Shown here in pieces: positions 1 to 9,232 of a DNA stretch of 64,000 bases. This DNA comes from Bacteroidota bacterium (GTDB taxonomy: Bacteria > Bacteroidota > Bacteroidia > Chitinophagales > JADIYW01): contig CAUJCO010000010.1 of assembly GCA_963169645.1 (NCBI GenBank), positions 53,639 to 117,638 of the forward strand, in the 5' to 3' direction. A program made the translations under genes and the position numbers. The notes beneath the pieces are model-generated. The model saw nothing but the letters and a program-made list of their open reading frames with translations. It searched no databases and was not told where the DNA came from. Each line of letters begins with the position of its first letter. Within the stretch, counting starts at the first letter, position 1.

Positions 1-866
1 AGTGCCTGCATGATATCATAATCATCTAAAAGTGCAAATTTTTGAATGTGCTGATAAAATGAACTTTCATCAACAGTATGATGTAAAAAATAAGCTAAGT
101 TAGATGAAATTCCGATAGACAAATCTTGTTTTTTTGCTAATTCTTTAGCACGTAAAATGGCATTTTTCAACATCAAATCTGCTACTAAACTTGTTTTATG
201 TAAATACACTTGCCAATACATTAAACGACGAGCAACAATAAATTTCTCTATAGAATAAACTGCTTTTTCTTCCACAACGATATGGTCGTTGTATAACTCC
301 AACATATTAATAATTCTATCGTAGCCCACAACACCTTCACTCACACCACTGTAAAACGAATCTCTGTTAAGATAATCCAATCTATCCATATCTAATTGAC
401 CACTCACTAATTGATGTAAAAAATGCTTGTGATATTGATCTGTAAATATTTGAATGGCCAATTCAATATCAGCACCAAAAGTTGTAATCAAATCTTGCAT
501 CAACAACATTGAAATATGTTCGTGGTGCGTTTGTTCAATCAACACGCCTTCCAACGCATGTGAAAATGGACCATGTCCTAAATCGTGCATTAAAATAGCC
601 AATACAGCTGCTTTACATTCCGCATCTGTAATCGTATGTCCTTTTGATTTTAAAACTTCTAAACTTTTATACATTAAGTGCATGGCTCCTAACGAGTGGT
701 GAAATCGAGAATGCGTTGCACCGGGATACACCAACGAACTTAATCCTAATTGTTGAATTCTTCGCAAGCGTTGAAAATAAGGATGTTCAATTACATCAAA
801 CACTACATCATAAGGAATAGATATAAATCCGTACACCGGATCGTTAAATATTTTTCTTTTATTCAT
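1..866 (-). CDS. HD-superfamily phosphohydrolase (dNTPase-like), 3' end outside window
   Basis: The frame is open from an ATG at 864-866 on the minus strand to the left edge, about 288 codons; the C-terminus lies outside the window. It shows the HD-hydrolase metal-binding pattern: THSRFHHSLG at residues 51-60, then MHDLGHGPFSH around residues 93-103 with the H94-D95 doublet, and a later DRLDYLNRDSFYSG stretch typical of the SpoT/dGTPase-like phosphohydrolases. By family it hydrolyses phosphate from a nucleotide-type substrate in the cytoplasm; the substrate cannot be read from sequence. It is divergent from porX, so both promoters must share the 867-994 gap. Confidence 0.85.
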   Translation of the reverse strand, partial: MNKRKIFNDPVYGFISIPYDVVFDVIEHPYFQRLRRIQQLGLSSLVYPGATHSRFHHSLGAMHLMYKSLEVLKSKGHTITDAECKAAVLAILMHDLGHGPFSHALEGVLIEQTHHEHISMLLMQDLITTFGADIELAIQIFTDQYHKHFLHQLVSGQLDMDRLDYLNRDSFYSGVSEGVVGYDRIINMLELYNDHIVVEEKAVYSIEKFIVARRLMYWQVYLHKTSLVADLMLKNAILRAKELAKKQDLSIGISSNLAYFLHHTVDESSFYQHIQKFALLDDYDIMQA

Positions 867-994
867 ATCAAAATTGAGTCGTACGTATTTTCACATTTTT
901 TAATACAATATAATTGTTTAATTTGTGGTAATTAAGTTTTTTACAAGACAAAAATAATAAACTTACTTCTTATTATAATTTCAACGATAAATAA

Positions 995-2551
995 ATGGCA
1001 GCAATAAAGATACTATGGGCAGATGATGAAATTGATTTACTAAAACCACAAATTCTATTTTTGGAACAAAAAGGCTATGTAGTAGATCCGGTGAGCAATG
1101 GTTTTGATGCATTAGACAAATGCAAAACCGAACATTTTGATATCATATTTTTAGATGAACACATGCCCGGCATTTCCGGTTTAGAAACTTTGTCTAGAAT
1201 TAAAACAGACAACAAAGATATTCCGGTAGTAATGATTACCAAAAATGAAGAGGAAAATATTATGGAAGAAGCAATTGGTGCTCAAATTGCTGACTATTTA
1301 ATTAAGCCGGTAAAGCCCAATCAAATCTTACTATCCATCAAAAAATTAATTGATAATAAAAAATTAGTTTCCGAAAAAACCAGTACGTCTTACCGACAAG
1401 AATTCCAAAATATCATGATGGAATTAAACAACGTAAACACACATCAAGAATGGGCAGATTTATATCGAAAACTAATTTATTGGGAATTAGAATTAGAAAA
1501 GACAGACAGCATCGACATGAAGAATATTTTGGAGATGCAAAAAGCAGAAGCCAATAAAGAGTTTTTCAAATTTATTTCTAAAAATTATATCAAGTGGCTG
1601 AATAATGCCGGAAAAGAAAATACACCTACTTTGTCTTACACACTTTTTAAAGATAAAGTATTTCCTACATTAGCTGACTCTGTTCCAACATTCTTTTTAT
1701 TAATTGATAACTTGCGTTACGACCATTATAAAATGATGGAAAGTTTAATAAAGGAAGACTTTAGGAAAATTAGTGAAGATTATTTTTACAGCATTTTACC
1801 AACCACAACGCAGTACTCACGCAATGCAATATTTTCCGGTTTAATGCCCAGCGAAATAGATAAAAAATATCCGGACAAATGGTTTTATGACGACGAAAAT
1901 GCCGGAAAAAATTTACACGAAGGATTCTTTTTACAAGAACAATTTTCCCGAAATAAAATAAGCAAAAAAATAAGCTATACCAAAATCACCAACCACAAAA
2001 GCGGTAAAGATTTAGAGGATACTATCTTAAATTTGATGAACAATGATTTTAATGTCATCGTTTATAATTTTGTGGATATGCTTTCACATGCACGTACAGA
2101 AATGGAAGTATTAAAAGAATTAGCCAGTGACGAAGCGGCATATCGTTCTTTAACGATGTCGTGGTTTGACCATTCACCGCTTTTAAATGCTTTACAAAAA
2201 TTAAAAGAAAAAAGAGTGCGTATTATCATCACATCCGACCATGGAACAGTGAGAGTCCAAAATCCATCTAAAATAATTGGAGACAAAGCAACAACTACTA
2301 ATTTGAGATATAAAACCGGAAAAAATTTAAACTTTAACGAGAAAGAAGTTTTCTATATCAAAAATCCGGAAGAAGCTTTTTTGCCTAAATCCAATTTAAG
2401 TTCTTCGTATGTTTTTGCCAAAGAAGATTATTATTTCTGTTATCCTAACAACTACAATCACTTTGCTAATTACTATCGAAATACTTTCCAACACGGCGGT
2501 GTCTCGATTGAAGAAGTAATTGTTCCTATAGCTATCTTTGAAAACAAATAA
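995..2551 (+). CDS. porX: PorX-type response regulator with PglZ domain
   Basis: A 518-residue cytoplasmic regulator. Residues 1-120 form a CheY-like receiver: acidic pair D10/D11, phospho-acceptor D54 in FLDEHMPG, and K104 in YLIKPVKP. The C-terminal half is a PglZ/alkaline-phosphatase-like domain with LIDNLRYDHYK near residue 235 and TSDHGT near 415, matching metal-binding positions of that fold. In Bacteroidota this architecture is PorX, partner of the kinase PorY and of an ECF sigma factor, controlling type IX secretion; its PglZ domain is reported as a phosphodiesterase acting on oligoadenylates. No output DNA-binding domain is present. tsaE follows with only 13 bases between stop and the preferred start. 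Confidence 0.9.
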   Translation: MAAIKILWADDEIDLLKPQILFLEQKGYVVDPVSNGFDALDKCKTEHFDIIFLDEHMPGISGLETLSRIKTDNKDIPVVMITKNEEENIMEEAIGAQIADYLIKPVKPNQILLSIKKLIDNKKLVSEKTSTSYRQEFQNIMMELNNVNTHQEWADLYRKLIYWELELEKTDSIDMKNILEMQKAEANKEFFKFISKNYIKWLNNAGKENTPTLSYTLFKDKVFPTLADSVPTFFLLIDNLRYDHYKMMESLIKEDFRKISEDYFYSILPTTTQYSRNAIFSGLMPSEIDKKYPDKWFYDDENAGKNLHEGFFLQEQFSRNKISKKISYTKITNHKSGKDLEDTILNLMNNDFNVIVYNFVDMLSHARTEMEVLKELASDEAAYRSLTMSWFDHSPLLNALQKLKEKRVRIIITSDHGTVRVQNPSKIIGDKATTTNLRYKTGKNLNFNEKEVFYIKNPEEAFLPKSNLSSSYVFAKEDYYFCYPNNYNHFANYYRNTFQHGGVSIEEVIVPIAIFENK

Positions 2552-2564
2552 TCGTATTATATAC

Positions 2565-2987
2565 ATGTTGTTTCAAATTGCCAGATTGGATGATTTAAAA
2601 GTTGTTGTAGATGCTATATTAACAAACTATACCCAAGACAAAATCTTTTGCTTCTATGGAAATTTAGGTGCCGGTAAAACCACATTAATAAAAGAAATTT
2701 GCGAACGACTACAAGTAGTTGATGTAATAGCATCACCCACCTATCCTATCATCAACGAATACAAAACCAACGACAATAAAGTTGTATATCATATTGATTT
2801 GTATAGATTAAAAAGCTTGGATGAAGCGATAAACATTGGCATTGAAGACTATTTATATGCCGATAATTATTGTTTTATTGAATGGCCGGATAATTTTGAA
2901 AGTATCCTTCCGGATAAGCATATTAAAATAAAAATGACTAAATTAGAAGACGATATCAGAAACATCGAAATAATAAAGAATAACTAA
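2565..2987 (+). CDS. tsaE: tRNA threonylcarbamoyladenosine biosynthesis ATPase TsaE
   Basis: A P-loop ATPase of about 140 residues. FYGNLGAGKTTL is the Walker A motif, SPTYPIINEY and HIDLYRL are the family's conserved blocks, and FIEWPDN is the C-terminal signature. TsaE works with TsaB and TsaD to make t6A37 on ANN-decoding tRNAs. I prefer the ATG at 2565, which gives MLFQIARLDDL, because it fits the family N-terminus. An upstream in-frame ATG at 2538 overlaps the end of porX and would add nine residues. Cotranscription with porX is likely from the spacing. Confidence 0.9.
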   Translation: MLFQIARLDDLKVVVDAILTNYTQDKIFCFYGNLGAGKTTLIKEICERLQVVDVIASPTYPIINEYKTNDNKVVYHIDLYRLKSLDEAINIGIEDYLYADNYCFIEWPDNFESILPDKHIKIKMTKLEDDIRNIEIIKNN

Positions 2988-3026
2988 TTTAGTTCGTTCA
3001 CCGTTACGAGCAACAGAACAGCAAGT

Positions 3027-4238
3027 ATGGAATCCATTATCGGAAAATTAAAATCGGAATATGCCTTATATCCAAAAGAAGTTTTGGCAGAAATTGGCAA
3101 CAGTAAAAAATCGTTATTTTTAGGCATTCCCAAAGAAACCGAATTCCAAGAAAAACGAATACCGCTCACTCCCAATTCGGTGGCGGCTTTGGTGAATTAT
3201 GGATTTAAAATTTCGATAGAACAAGATGCCGGCATTAATGCCAATTTTAGTAATGAAGATTACTTAAAAGCCGGTGCCAACATCGCACTAAATAAAGAAG
3301 ATATTTTTAAAGCAGATGTCATTTTAAAATCAGCACCTATAAGTGCACCGGAAATTAGTTTATTACAAAAAAATCAAATTGTAATTGCTCCTATCCTTTT
3401 GCCCACGCAAACAAAAACCATGATTAAAACCATGATGGAAAAAAGGATAACAGCTATTGCGTTTGAATATGTTCGCGGTGATTACAATACCTATCCGTTT
3501 ATGCGTAGCATGAGCGAAATAGCCGGAAATTATGCCATTTTAACGGCATCAAAATATTTGAGCAACGAATATGGTTCCGGCATTTTATTGGGCGGAATTG
3601 CCGGACAGCCGCCTGCAAAAGTGTTGATATTAGGAGCAGGAACGGTTGGCGAAGCTGCTGCAAAAGCAGCCTTAGCATTAGGTGCTTCCGTACAAGTATT
3701 TGATGACAATATTTTTCGGTTATCGCGTTTACAAAGCGATTTAGGACATAAAATTTACACCTCTGTTATTGACCCAATAAATTTGGCGAAAAACATCGCA
3801 CGAGCACATGTTGTAATTGGTGCATTGAAACCCAAAAATGGAAAAACACCCAAAGTAGTAACAGAAGATATGGTTTGTGCTATGAAGAAAAATGCCGTCA
3901 TCATTGATGTTTCCATTGATCACGGTGGTTGCTTCGAAACGTCGATGGTAACTAATCATAACGAGCCAATTTACCGCAAACACGATGTATTACATTATTG
4001 CGTTCCAAATATTGCTTCAAATGTTTCTAAAACGGCAAGCTATGCTTTAAGCAATATCTTATCACCAATATTAAAAAACGCCGCAGATTCCGGCGGAATT
4101 GAGTGTTTACTAAAATACGATGCCAACTTGCGACAAGGTGCTTTCTTGTACAAAGGTGCGTTAACTAAAGAATTTATCGCAACTAAGTTTGATTTAAAAT
4201 TTACCGACTTAGACTTGTTGATGAGTGCCGACTTTTAA
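3027..4238 (+). CDS. ald: Alanine dehydrogenase
   Basis: A 403-residue NAD-dependent dehydrogenase that interconverts alanine and pyruvate plus ammonium. The N-terminal AlaDH/PNT domain begins with LGIPKETEFQEKRIPLTP, containing the conserved K/R substrate-contact residues. The Rossmann domain has GAGTVGEAAAKAALALGA near residue 200, followed by FDDN. The protein carries about 28 extra residues before the first strand compared with the usual 370-residue enzyme. NAD(P) transhydrogenase alpha subunits are related, but the lack of a membrane part and the overall length favour Ald. Its stop at 4238 nearly touches the convergent DUF4105 gene. Confidence 0.88.
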   Translation: MESIIGKLKSEYALYPKEVLAEIGNSKKSLFLGIPKETEFQEKRIPLTPNSVAALVNYGFKISIEQDAGINANFSNEDYLKAGANIALNKEDIFKADVILKSAPISAPEISLLQKNQIVIAPILLPTQTKTMIKTMMEKRITAIAFEYVRGDYNTYPFMRSMSEIAGNYAILTASKYLSNEYGSGILLGGIAGQPPAKVLILGAGTVGEAAAKAALALGASVQVFDDNIFRLSRLQSDLGHKIYTSVIDPINLAKNIARAHVVIGALKPKNGKTPKVVTEDMVCAMKKNAVIIDVSIDHGGCFETSMVTNHNEPIYRKHDVLHYCVPNIASNVSKTASYALSNILSPILKNAADSGGIECLLKYDANLRQGAFLYKGALTKEFIATKFDLKFTDLDLLMSADF

Positions 4239-4239
4239 T

Positions 4240-5439
4240 TTATCCAAACAATCTTTTCTTAAAATCATTCTTAGTCGGTATTGGTAAAAATACCGATGTA
4301 AACAAAATAGAAATTAATAGTAATGGTATTACAGCAGCATGATAAGTTTGAGGATTTGCCCACCATCCTATCAATAATACAATTAATAAAATGCGGTATA
4401 TTTTCAAGAAAATAGCTGCAAAATTTGGAATATTTTTTTTCATCAAAAAATAAATAATCGGGATGTTTAAAGGCATCGCCCATAAAATATTTAAATTCCA
4501 TTTGGTGCATTCGTGTGCAGTGAAAAACCACATAAACAAAAACAAATAACCCAACAATCCTAAGATGGTGAAATATATTATCGGAATCCATTTGTATTTA
4601 GAAAACAAAGCAAACTTTACTTGCAATACCAAAATAAGCAACAATAAAAACCAAAATACAATTCCGGGTGTGAACCAATTGCTTTCTGTATGTTCTGGAA
4701 TTGTGTCTAATATTAATTGATTACTACTTACTAATTTTTTGCCATCCACAACAGCACCGTCAAAAGCTTGCATTAATTCATCCGGTAAAAATGTTCTACC
4801 AAATCCGGATTCTTTATCTGTTGGAACACCAATTAATAAATCCATTCCTAAATCTAACCACTCGTCTTTTACATTTCTATCTATTAATTGTCTGTAAGAT
4901 GATTTATCATCTACATCCGGTGCAAACGAGGTTTTTTTAAAAAGTGATAATATAATATCACGTGGTCGAGTAGAACAATTATCAAACAAAAAATCATAGA
5001 TATAATATTTGTTTTCTTCACGTGCATTGATGGTTAATCGTTCAAATAATAATTGTTTTTGTTCGTGTGTAAGGTTCAGTGTTTGTTCGTAAATACTTCT
5101 ATTTTCTTCACGATACATCTCCTCAAAAGAATTAAAATTATCTATGGATTCGTAATACAACAAACTGCGTTTAATAAATTTTTCAATAAAACCGGGTTCT
5201 GAAAAATCAAACGTACCATAGTTGTAAACTAAGTCCCAACCTAAGATGGAATCTTTAATGCGGATGGCAGTATGGCCAAAATTTTGCCAAATTTCGGCAT
5301 CAGCACTTCCTACTGTAAGTAAACTAATTTTTGCATGCGTTGTAAGTTCCGGTACTTGCACCTCTTTGTTGTTAGAGTATGCTAATTGCACAAACAACAT
5401 TGTAGCAATAAAAAATCTGAATTGGATTTTTGTAAACAT
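4240..5439 (-). CDS. DUF4105 membrane-anchored protein
   Basis: A 399-residue exported protein with an N-terminal signal peptide (residues 1-22, ending near AYSNN). The DUF4105 domain shows FGHTAIRI near residue 56 and FDNCSTRPRD near residue 154, so His and Cys are the conserved polar residues, suggesting a papain-like or NlpC-like fold by family resemblance. Residues about 258-390 contain four to five hydrophobic segments, so the soluble domain probably faces the periplasm and is held in the membrane. The biochemical activity of DUF4105 proteins is not established. Convergent with ald and divergent from msrB. Confidence 0.8.
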   Translation of the reverse strand: MFTKIQFRFFIATMLFVQLAYSNNKEVQVPELTTHAKISLLTVGSADAEIWQNFGHTAIRIKDSILGWDLVYNYGTFDFSEPGFIEKFIKRSLLYYESIDNFNSFEEMYREENRSIYEQTLNLTHEQKQLLFERLTINAREENKYYIYDFLFDNCSTRPRDIILSLFKKTSFAPDVDDKSSYRQLIDRNVKDEWLDLGMDLLIGVPTDKESGFGRTFLPDELMQAFDGAVVDGKKLVSSNQLILDTIPEHTESNWFTPGIVFWFLLLLILVLQVKFALFSKYKWIPIIYFTILGLLGYLFLFMWFFTAHECTKWNLNILWAMPLNIPIIYFLMKKNIPNFAAIFLKIYRILLIVLLIGWWANPQTYHAAVIPLLLISILFTSVFLPIPTKNDFKKRLFG

Positions 5440-5548
5440 TATAGCACAATATAGAAATAAAACTTTTTATTCTAAACAGCGTTAAATAAAGATAACATGT
5501 CAAAAAAAATTAGAACAATAGCAAATTAACATACAACAAATTGTAACT

Positions 5549-6067
5549 ATGTTTTACTATAAAAAATATGTATTTTTAATTATTACATCGATGTTATTGA
5601 GTTGCAATACACCATCTTCTAACAAGATTTCAAATCAACAATTAATTAAAAATAAAACGATGACAACACCTAAAATACAAAAAACAGAGGCAGAATGGAA
5701 AGCTATTTTAAGTGATGAAGAATATCATGTGCTACGAGAAGCCGGAACCGAACGTGCATTTACGGGAAAATATACGGACTTGGATGCTGATGGAAATTAT
5801 TATTGTAAAGCTTGTGGTCATTTATTATTCACTTCAACTACCAAATATCATAGTGGTTGCGGATGGCCGGCATTTTATGATATTGCCAATGATAGTGCTG
5901 TTATTACAAAAATGGATTATAAATTTGGAATGACAAGAATTGAGGTATTATGCAAAAACTGTCATTCTCATTTAGGCCATGTATTTGATGATGGACCACA
6001 AAATAAAACAGGATTGCGTTACTGCATTAATTCTATCAGTTTAGATTTTAAAGAGCAAGAAAAGTAA
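5549..6067 (+). CDS. msrB: Lipoprotein peptide-methionine (R)-S-oxide reductase MsrB
   Basis: A 172-residue protein whose first 19 residues form a lipoprotein signal (SMLLSC, acylated Cys19), so the reductase is exported and membrane-anchored. The MsrB domain spans about residues 40-168. Two zinc CxxC pairs are visible (CKACG and CKNCHSHLGH), GCGWPAF is the substrate-binding motif, and the catalytic Cys is C159 in RYCINS. It would repair oxidised methionines in envelope proteins. An internal ATG at 5660 (MTTPKIQKTEAEW) could yield a cytoplasmic form, but the lipobox argues for the longer start. It abuts the convergent lgt gene at 6068. Confidence 0.9.
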   Translation: MFYYKKYVFLIITSMLLSCNTPSSNKISNQQLIKNKTMTTPKIQKTEAEWKAILSDEEYHVLREAGTERAFTGKYTDLDADGNYYCKACGHLLFTSTTKYHSGCGWPAFYDIANDSAVITKMDYKFGMTRIEVLCKNCHSHLGHVFDDGPQNKTGLRYCINSISLDFKEQEK

Positions 6068-6892
6068 TTAATTGGCAGTTTGCGTTTCTTTCTTATTTCG
6101 CATCGATAGATAATAAATAAAGAAAGAAATTGCAATAAACGGAAAACTTAACCATTGGCCATGTGTTAATGTAACACCTAACATCGTGAGCGGATTTTCA
6201 TCTACTTTCCAATATTCCAAAAAGAATCTTCCGGCAAACATCATAAACAAGAAAATTGCCATTAAACTACCTTCTTGAGGTTTGTGTTTTTTATAAATGT
6301 AGATAGAAATTATTACGACAAAAATTGCCACATACAAGAAACCTTCAAATAATTGAATAGGAACACGTGGCATGGTTTCACCTAATCTTTCAAACACAAC
6401 TCCCCAACTTCCATCGGTATAATCACCTACAATTTCCGAATTGAAGAAATTTCCAAAACGAATAAACGAACCACCAATCGCAGTTGGTATCGCTACTCTA
6501 TCTATAATCCATAAAAATGTAAGTTCCGGATGTTTGCGTTTGTATAAAATTAAAGCGATTGTAATAGCGATTGCTGCTCCATGACTAGCTAAACCACCTT
6601 TCCAAATTTGGATAATTTCTAATAAATGTTGGCTGTAATAATCCCATTGATAAAAGAAAACATGTCCTAAACGAGCACCCAAAATTACAGCAATAAACAT
6701 ATACATCAATAATTGGTCGGCTCCTTCCGTATCTTTATTTTCACTTTTAAATTCCCAAAATAAAATTTGATATCCTAAAAAGAAAGCAGCACCATATAAC
6801 AAGCTATACCATCTGATTCCATACGATTCCGTAATCATAAAAATTTCAGGCTGCACATTCCAATGAACAATAAATGAAAGCAAACTTTCCAT
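6068..6892 (-). CDS. lgt: Prolipoprotein diacylglyceryl transferase Lgt
   Basis: A 274-residue integral membrane enzyme with about seven hydrophobic segments. It transfers diacylglycerol from phosphatidylglycerol to the lipobox cysteine of prelipoproteins. Conserved landmarks are SHGAAIAI (H104) and FIRFGNFFNSEIVG (R145, N and E of the Lgt signature). Length is normal. Several lipoproteins in this window (MsrB, the barnase-like protein, the substrate-binding protein at 46383) would be its substrates. A TAACTTTG element on the minus strand at 6916-6923, 23 bases before the start, is a plausible promoter -7 box. Confidence 0.93.
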   Translation of the reverse strand: MESLLSFIVHWNVQPEIFMITESYGIRWYSLLYGAAFFLGYQILFWEFKSENKDTEGADQLLMYMFIAVILGARLGHVFFYQWDYYSQHLLEIIQIWKGGLASHGAAIAITIALILYKRKHPELTFLWIIDRVAIPTAIGGSFIRFGNFFNSEIVGDYTDGSWGVVFERLGETMPRVPIQLFEGFLYVAIFVVIISIYIYKKHKPQEGSLMAIFLFMMFAGRFFLEYWKVDENPLTMLGVTLTHGQWLSFPFIAISFFIYYLSMRNKKETQTAN

Positions 6893-7140
6893 ACGTAGGT
6901 TAATTTTTAATGTGCCAAAGTTAGTATTTTATTTTATTTATATGGAAATGTATAAACATTTTGAATTGTAATCATCGTTAAATAAAAGCTAAAAACGATT
7001 TGTTTTGTTCGTATTGATAAACATACCTCCAATACGTTGCAAAAAATTTCATTTATTCTGATAAAAAATAACATTCAATTTACAATTTGCTCTATATTTT
7101 TGTTAGGATAGATTTTACGCTTTTTAATCATTTATGTACC

Positions 7141-7842
7141 TTGAAAAAAACATCCGAAAAGTTTACTATTCAGATCGCAAAAATTGATCATCTTTCATTT
7201 GCAGAGGAACTGTGTAAAATGTATGAAGAATCTGCAAAAAAACGAGGTACAGGGATAGCTAAACGCGATCCGGAATACATCAAAGAAAAAATAAAACAAG
7301 AAAAAGCTATTATAGCTCTAACGGCTACCAATCAGTTGGCAGGATTTTGTTATATAGAAACATGGGAAGGCAAAAACTACGTTGCAAATTCCGGTTTAAT
7401 TGTGAAAGAAATATATCGACATCACGGATTGGCAAAAAGAATTAAAAAATTTGTTTTTGAACATACGCGTAAAAAATTTCCAAACGCAAAAATATTTGGT
7501 ATAACAACCAGCTTAGCAGTGATGAAGCTCAATTCCGATTTAGGTTATAAGCCGGTTACATTTTCGGAGTTAACACAAGACGATGCATTTTGGAGTGGCT
7601 GTAAAAGTTGCATCAATTACGATGTGCTAACACGCACAGATAGAAAAAATTGTTTGTGTACGGCTATGCTTTTTAATCCAAAAGATGAAAAGAAAAAAGA
7701 ATTTGCCAAGATTAAAAAAGTAGAAAAGAAAATTCCGGCTAAATTAAAAACGCCGAAATCGCAACGTATAAGAGTGGTTAAAACAGCCGGAAAAAGTAAA
7801 GAAAATAAAAAATCAGAATCAACATCCAAAAAAGAAAAATAA
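7141..7842 (+). CDS. GNAT N-acyltransferase linked to argG, Lys-rich tail
   Basis: A GNAT-fold protein followed five bases later by argG, an arrangement common in Bacteroidota arginine operons. The acetyl-CoA loop is represented by VKEIYRHHGLAKRIKK. Near the end of the fold are two cysteine pairs (GCKSC and NCLC) that could bind a metal. The last 55 residues are very Lys-rich and probably disordered. No ATG precedes the first strand (KFTIQIAK); the TTG at 7141 gives a sensible start, while another TTG at 7087 would add 18 poorly conserved-looking residues. By context it may acylate glutamate for arginine synthesis, but this is inference. Confidence 0.75.
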   Translation: MKKTSEKFTIQIAKIDHLSFAEELCKMYEESAKKRGTGIAKRDPEYIKEKIKQEKAIIALTATNQLAGFCYIETWEGKNYVANSGLIVKEIYRHHGLAKRIKKFVFEHTRKKFPNAKIFGITTSLAVMKLNSDLGYKPVTFSELTQDDAFWSGCKSCINYDVLTRTDRKNCLCTAMLFNPKDEKKKEFAKIKKVEKKIPAKLKTPKSQRIRVVKTAGKSKENKKSESTSKKEK

Positions 7843-7847
7843 AAGAC

Positions 7848-9050
7848 ATGAATAATAAAGTAGTATTGGCGTATAGTGGTGGTTTAGATACTTCGTATTG
7901 TGTAAAATATCTAACGGAAGAAAAAGGATTAGATGTGTATGCAATAACCGTAAATACAGGTGGTTTCACCGATGCACAATTGAAAGATATAGAAACAAGA
8001 GCCAAACAACTCGGTGTTAAAGAATTTGTGGTGAAAGATGTGGTAAAAGATTACTACGACCAATGTATTCGTTACTTAATTTATGGTAATGTATTAAAAA
8101 ATAACACGTATCCATTATCGGTATCTGCAGAACGTGTCTTTCAAGCTATTGCAGTTGCTGCGTATGCCAAAGAGATAAACGCATCGTACATTGCTCACGG
8201 CAGCACCGGTGCCGGCAACGACCAAGTTCGTTTTGATATGGTATTTAATATTGTGATGCCGCAAGCAACCATTATTACACCAATCCGAGATAATAAGCTT
8301 TCCAGAGAAGAAGAGATTGAGTATTTGAAAAAATATGGTGTAGAGATTGATGCTAAAAAAGCCGCTTATTCCATCAATCAAGGAATTTGGGGAACCAGTG
8401 TTGGCGGCAAAGAAACACTAACATCCAGACACACTTTACCGGAATCTGCTTATCCAACGCAGCTTAGCAATACGGAAAAAGAAACATCGGTAGAATTGGA
8501 ATTTAAACAAGGAGAACTGATTGGTTTAAATGGAAAAAGATACCAACATCCAACAGAAATTATTACCGCATTAAATCAACTTGCAAGTGCTTATGCCATT
8601 GGCAGAGATATACATGTTGGTGATACAATTATTGGCATCAAAGGCAGAGTGGGTTTTGAAGCAGCAGCTCCATTAATTATTTTAAAAGCACATCACCTTT
8701 TAGAAAAACACACGCTGACAAAACAACAACTTTTTTGGAAAGATCAACTCAGCAATGTGTACGGTAGTAATTTACACGAAGGTTTATTTTATGAACCTTT
8801 GATGCGCGATTTAGAAGCCTTTTTAACAAGCACACAACAACAAGTAAGCGGTAAAGTATTTATTACCTTGAAACCATATCATTTTGAATTGGAAGGTATT
8901 GAATCGCCGTTTGATTTAATGAGTAGCAAATTTGGTAGCTATGGCGAAATGAACAATGCTTGGACCGGCGATGATGTAAAAGGATTTGCTAAAATTTTCT
9001 CGAATCAAATAATGATTTGGAATAAAGTAAAAGAAGAAAACGAAAAATAA
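7848..9050 (+). CDS. argG: Argininosuccinate synthase
   Basis: A 400-residue ATP-dependent ligase joining citrulline and aspartate in arginine biosynthesis. The N-terminal PP-loop reads LAYSGGLDTSYC (residues 6-17), and the citrulline/aspartate-binding block is the AHGSTGAGNDQVRF segment near residue 118. Family length is normal. It sits directly behind the GNAT gene and is followed by a long hairpin terminator at 9164-9208, so in this window the arginine operon contains only these two genes. Confidence 0.95.
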   Translation: MNNKVVLAYSGGLDTSYCVKYLTEEKGLDVYAITVNTGGFTDAQLKDIETRAKQLGVKEFVVKDVVKDYYDQCIRYLIYGNVLKNNTYPLSVSAERVFQAIAVAAYAKEINASYIAHGSTGAGNDQVRFDMVFNIVMPQATIITPIRDNKLSREEEIEYLKKYGVEIDAKKAAYSINQGIWGTSVGGKETLTSRHTLPESAYPTQLSNTEKETSVELEFKQGELIGLNGKRYQHPTEIITALNQLASAYAIGRDIHVGDTIIGIKGRVGFEAAAPLIILKAHHLLEKHTLTKQQLFWKDQLSNVYGSNLHEGLFYEPLMRDLEAFLTSTQQQVSGKVFITLKPYHFELEGIESPFDLMSSKFGSYGEMNNAWTGDDVKGFAKIFSNQIMIWNKVKEENEK

Positions 9051-9163
9051 ATTTCAGTTTATTGGTTTTAACCAAAAGAATGGATTACCCAAAGTATGCG
9101 TATTTTTTAATACAAAAAAAGTGATAAATCCCAAATTGCAGATTATAACTCTTACTAATTACA

Positions 9164-9208
9164 AAAAGAAAAGCGGCGAAAATGGAACATTTTCGTCGCT
9201 TTTCTTTT
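9164..9208. terminator. Bidirectional intrinsic terminator between argG and rny
   Basis: A 21-bp stem (9164-9184 with 9188-9208), with one G-U pair and a GAA loop. It is A-rich on the left arm and T-rich on the right arm, so it can end transcripts from both strands. It lies between the convergent argG and rny genes. Confidence 0.85.
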
Positions 9209-9232
9209 TATCTGTTTTTGCTGTATCAACAA

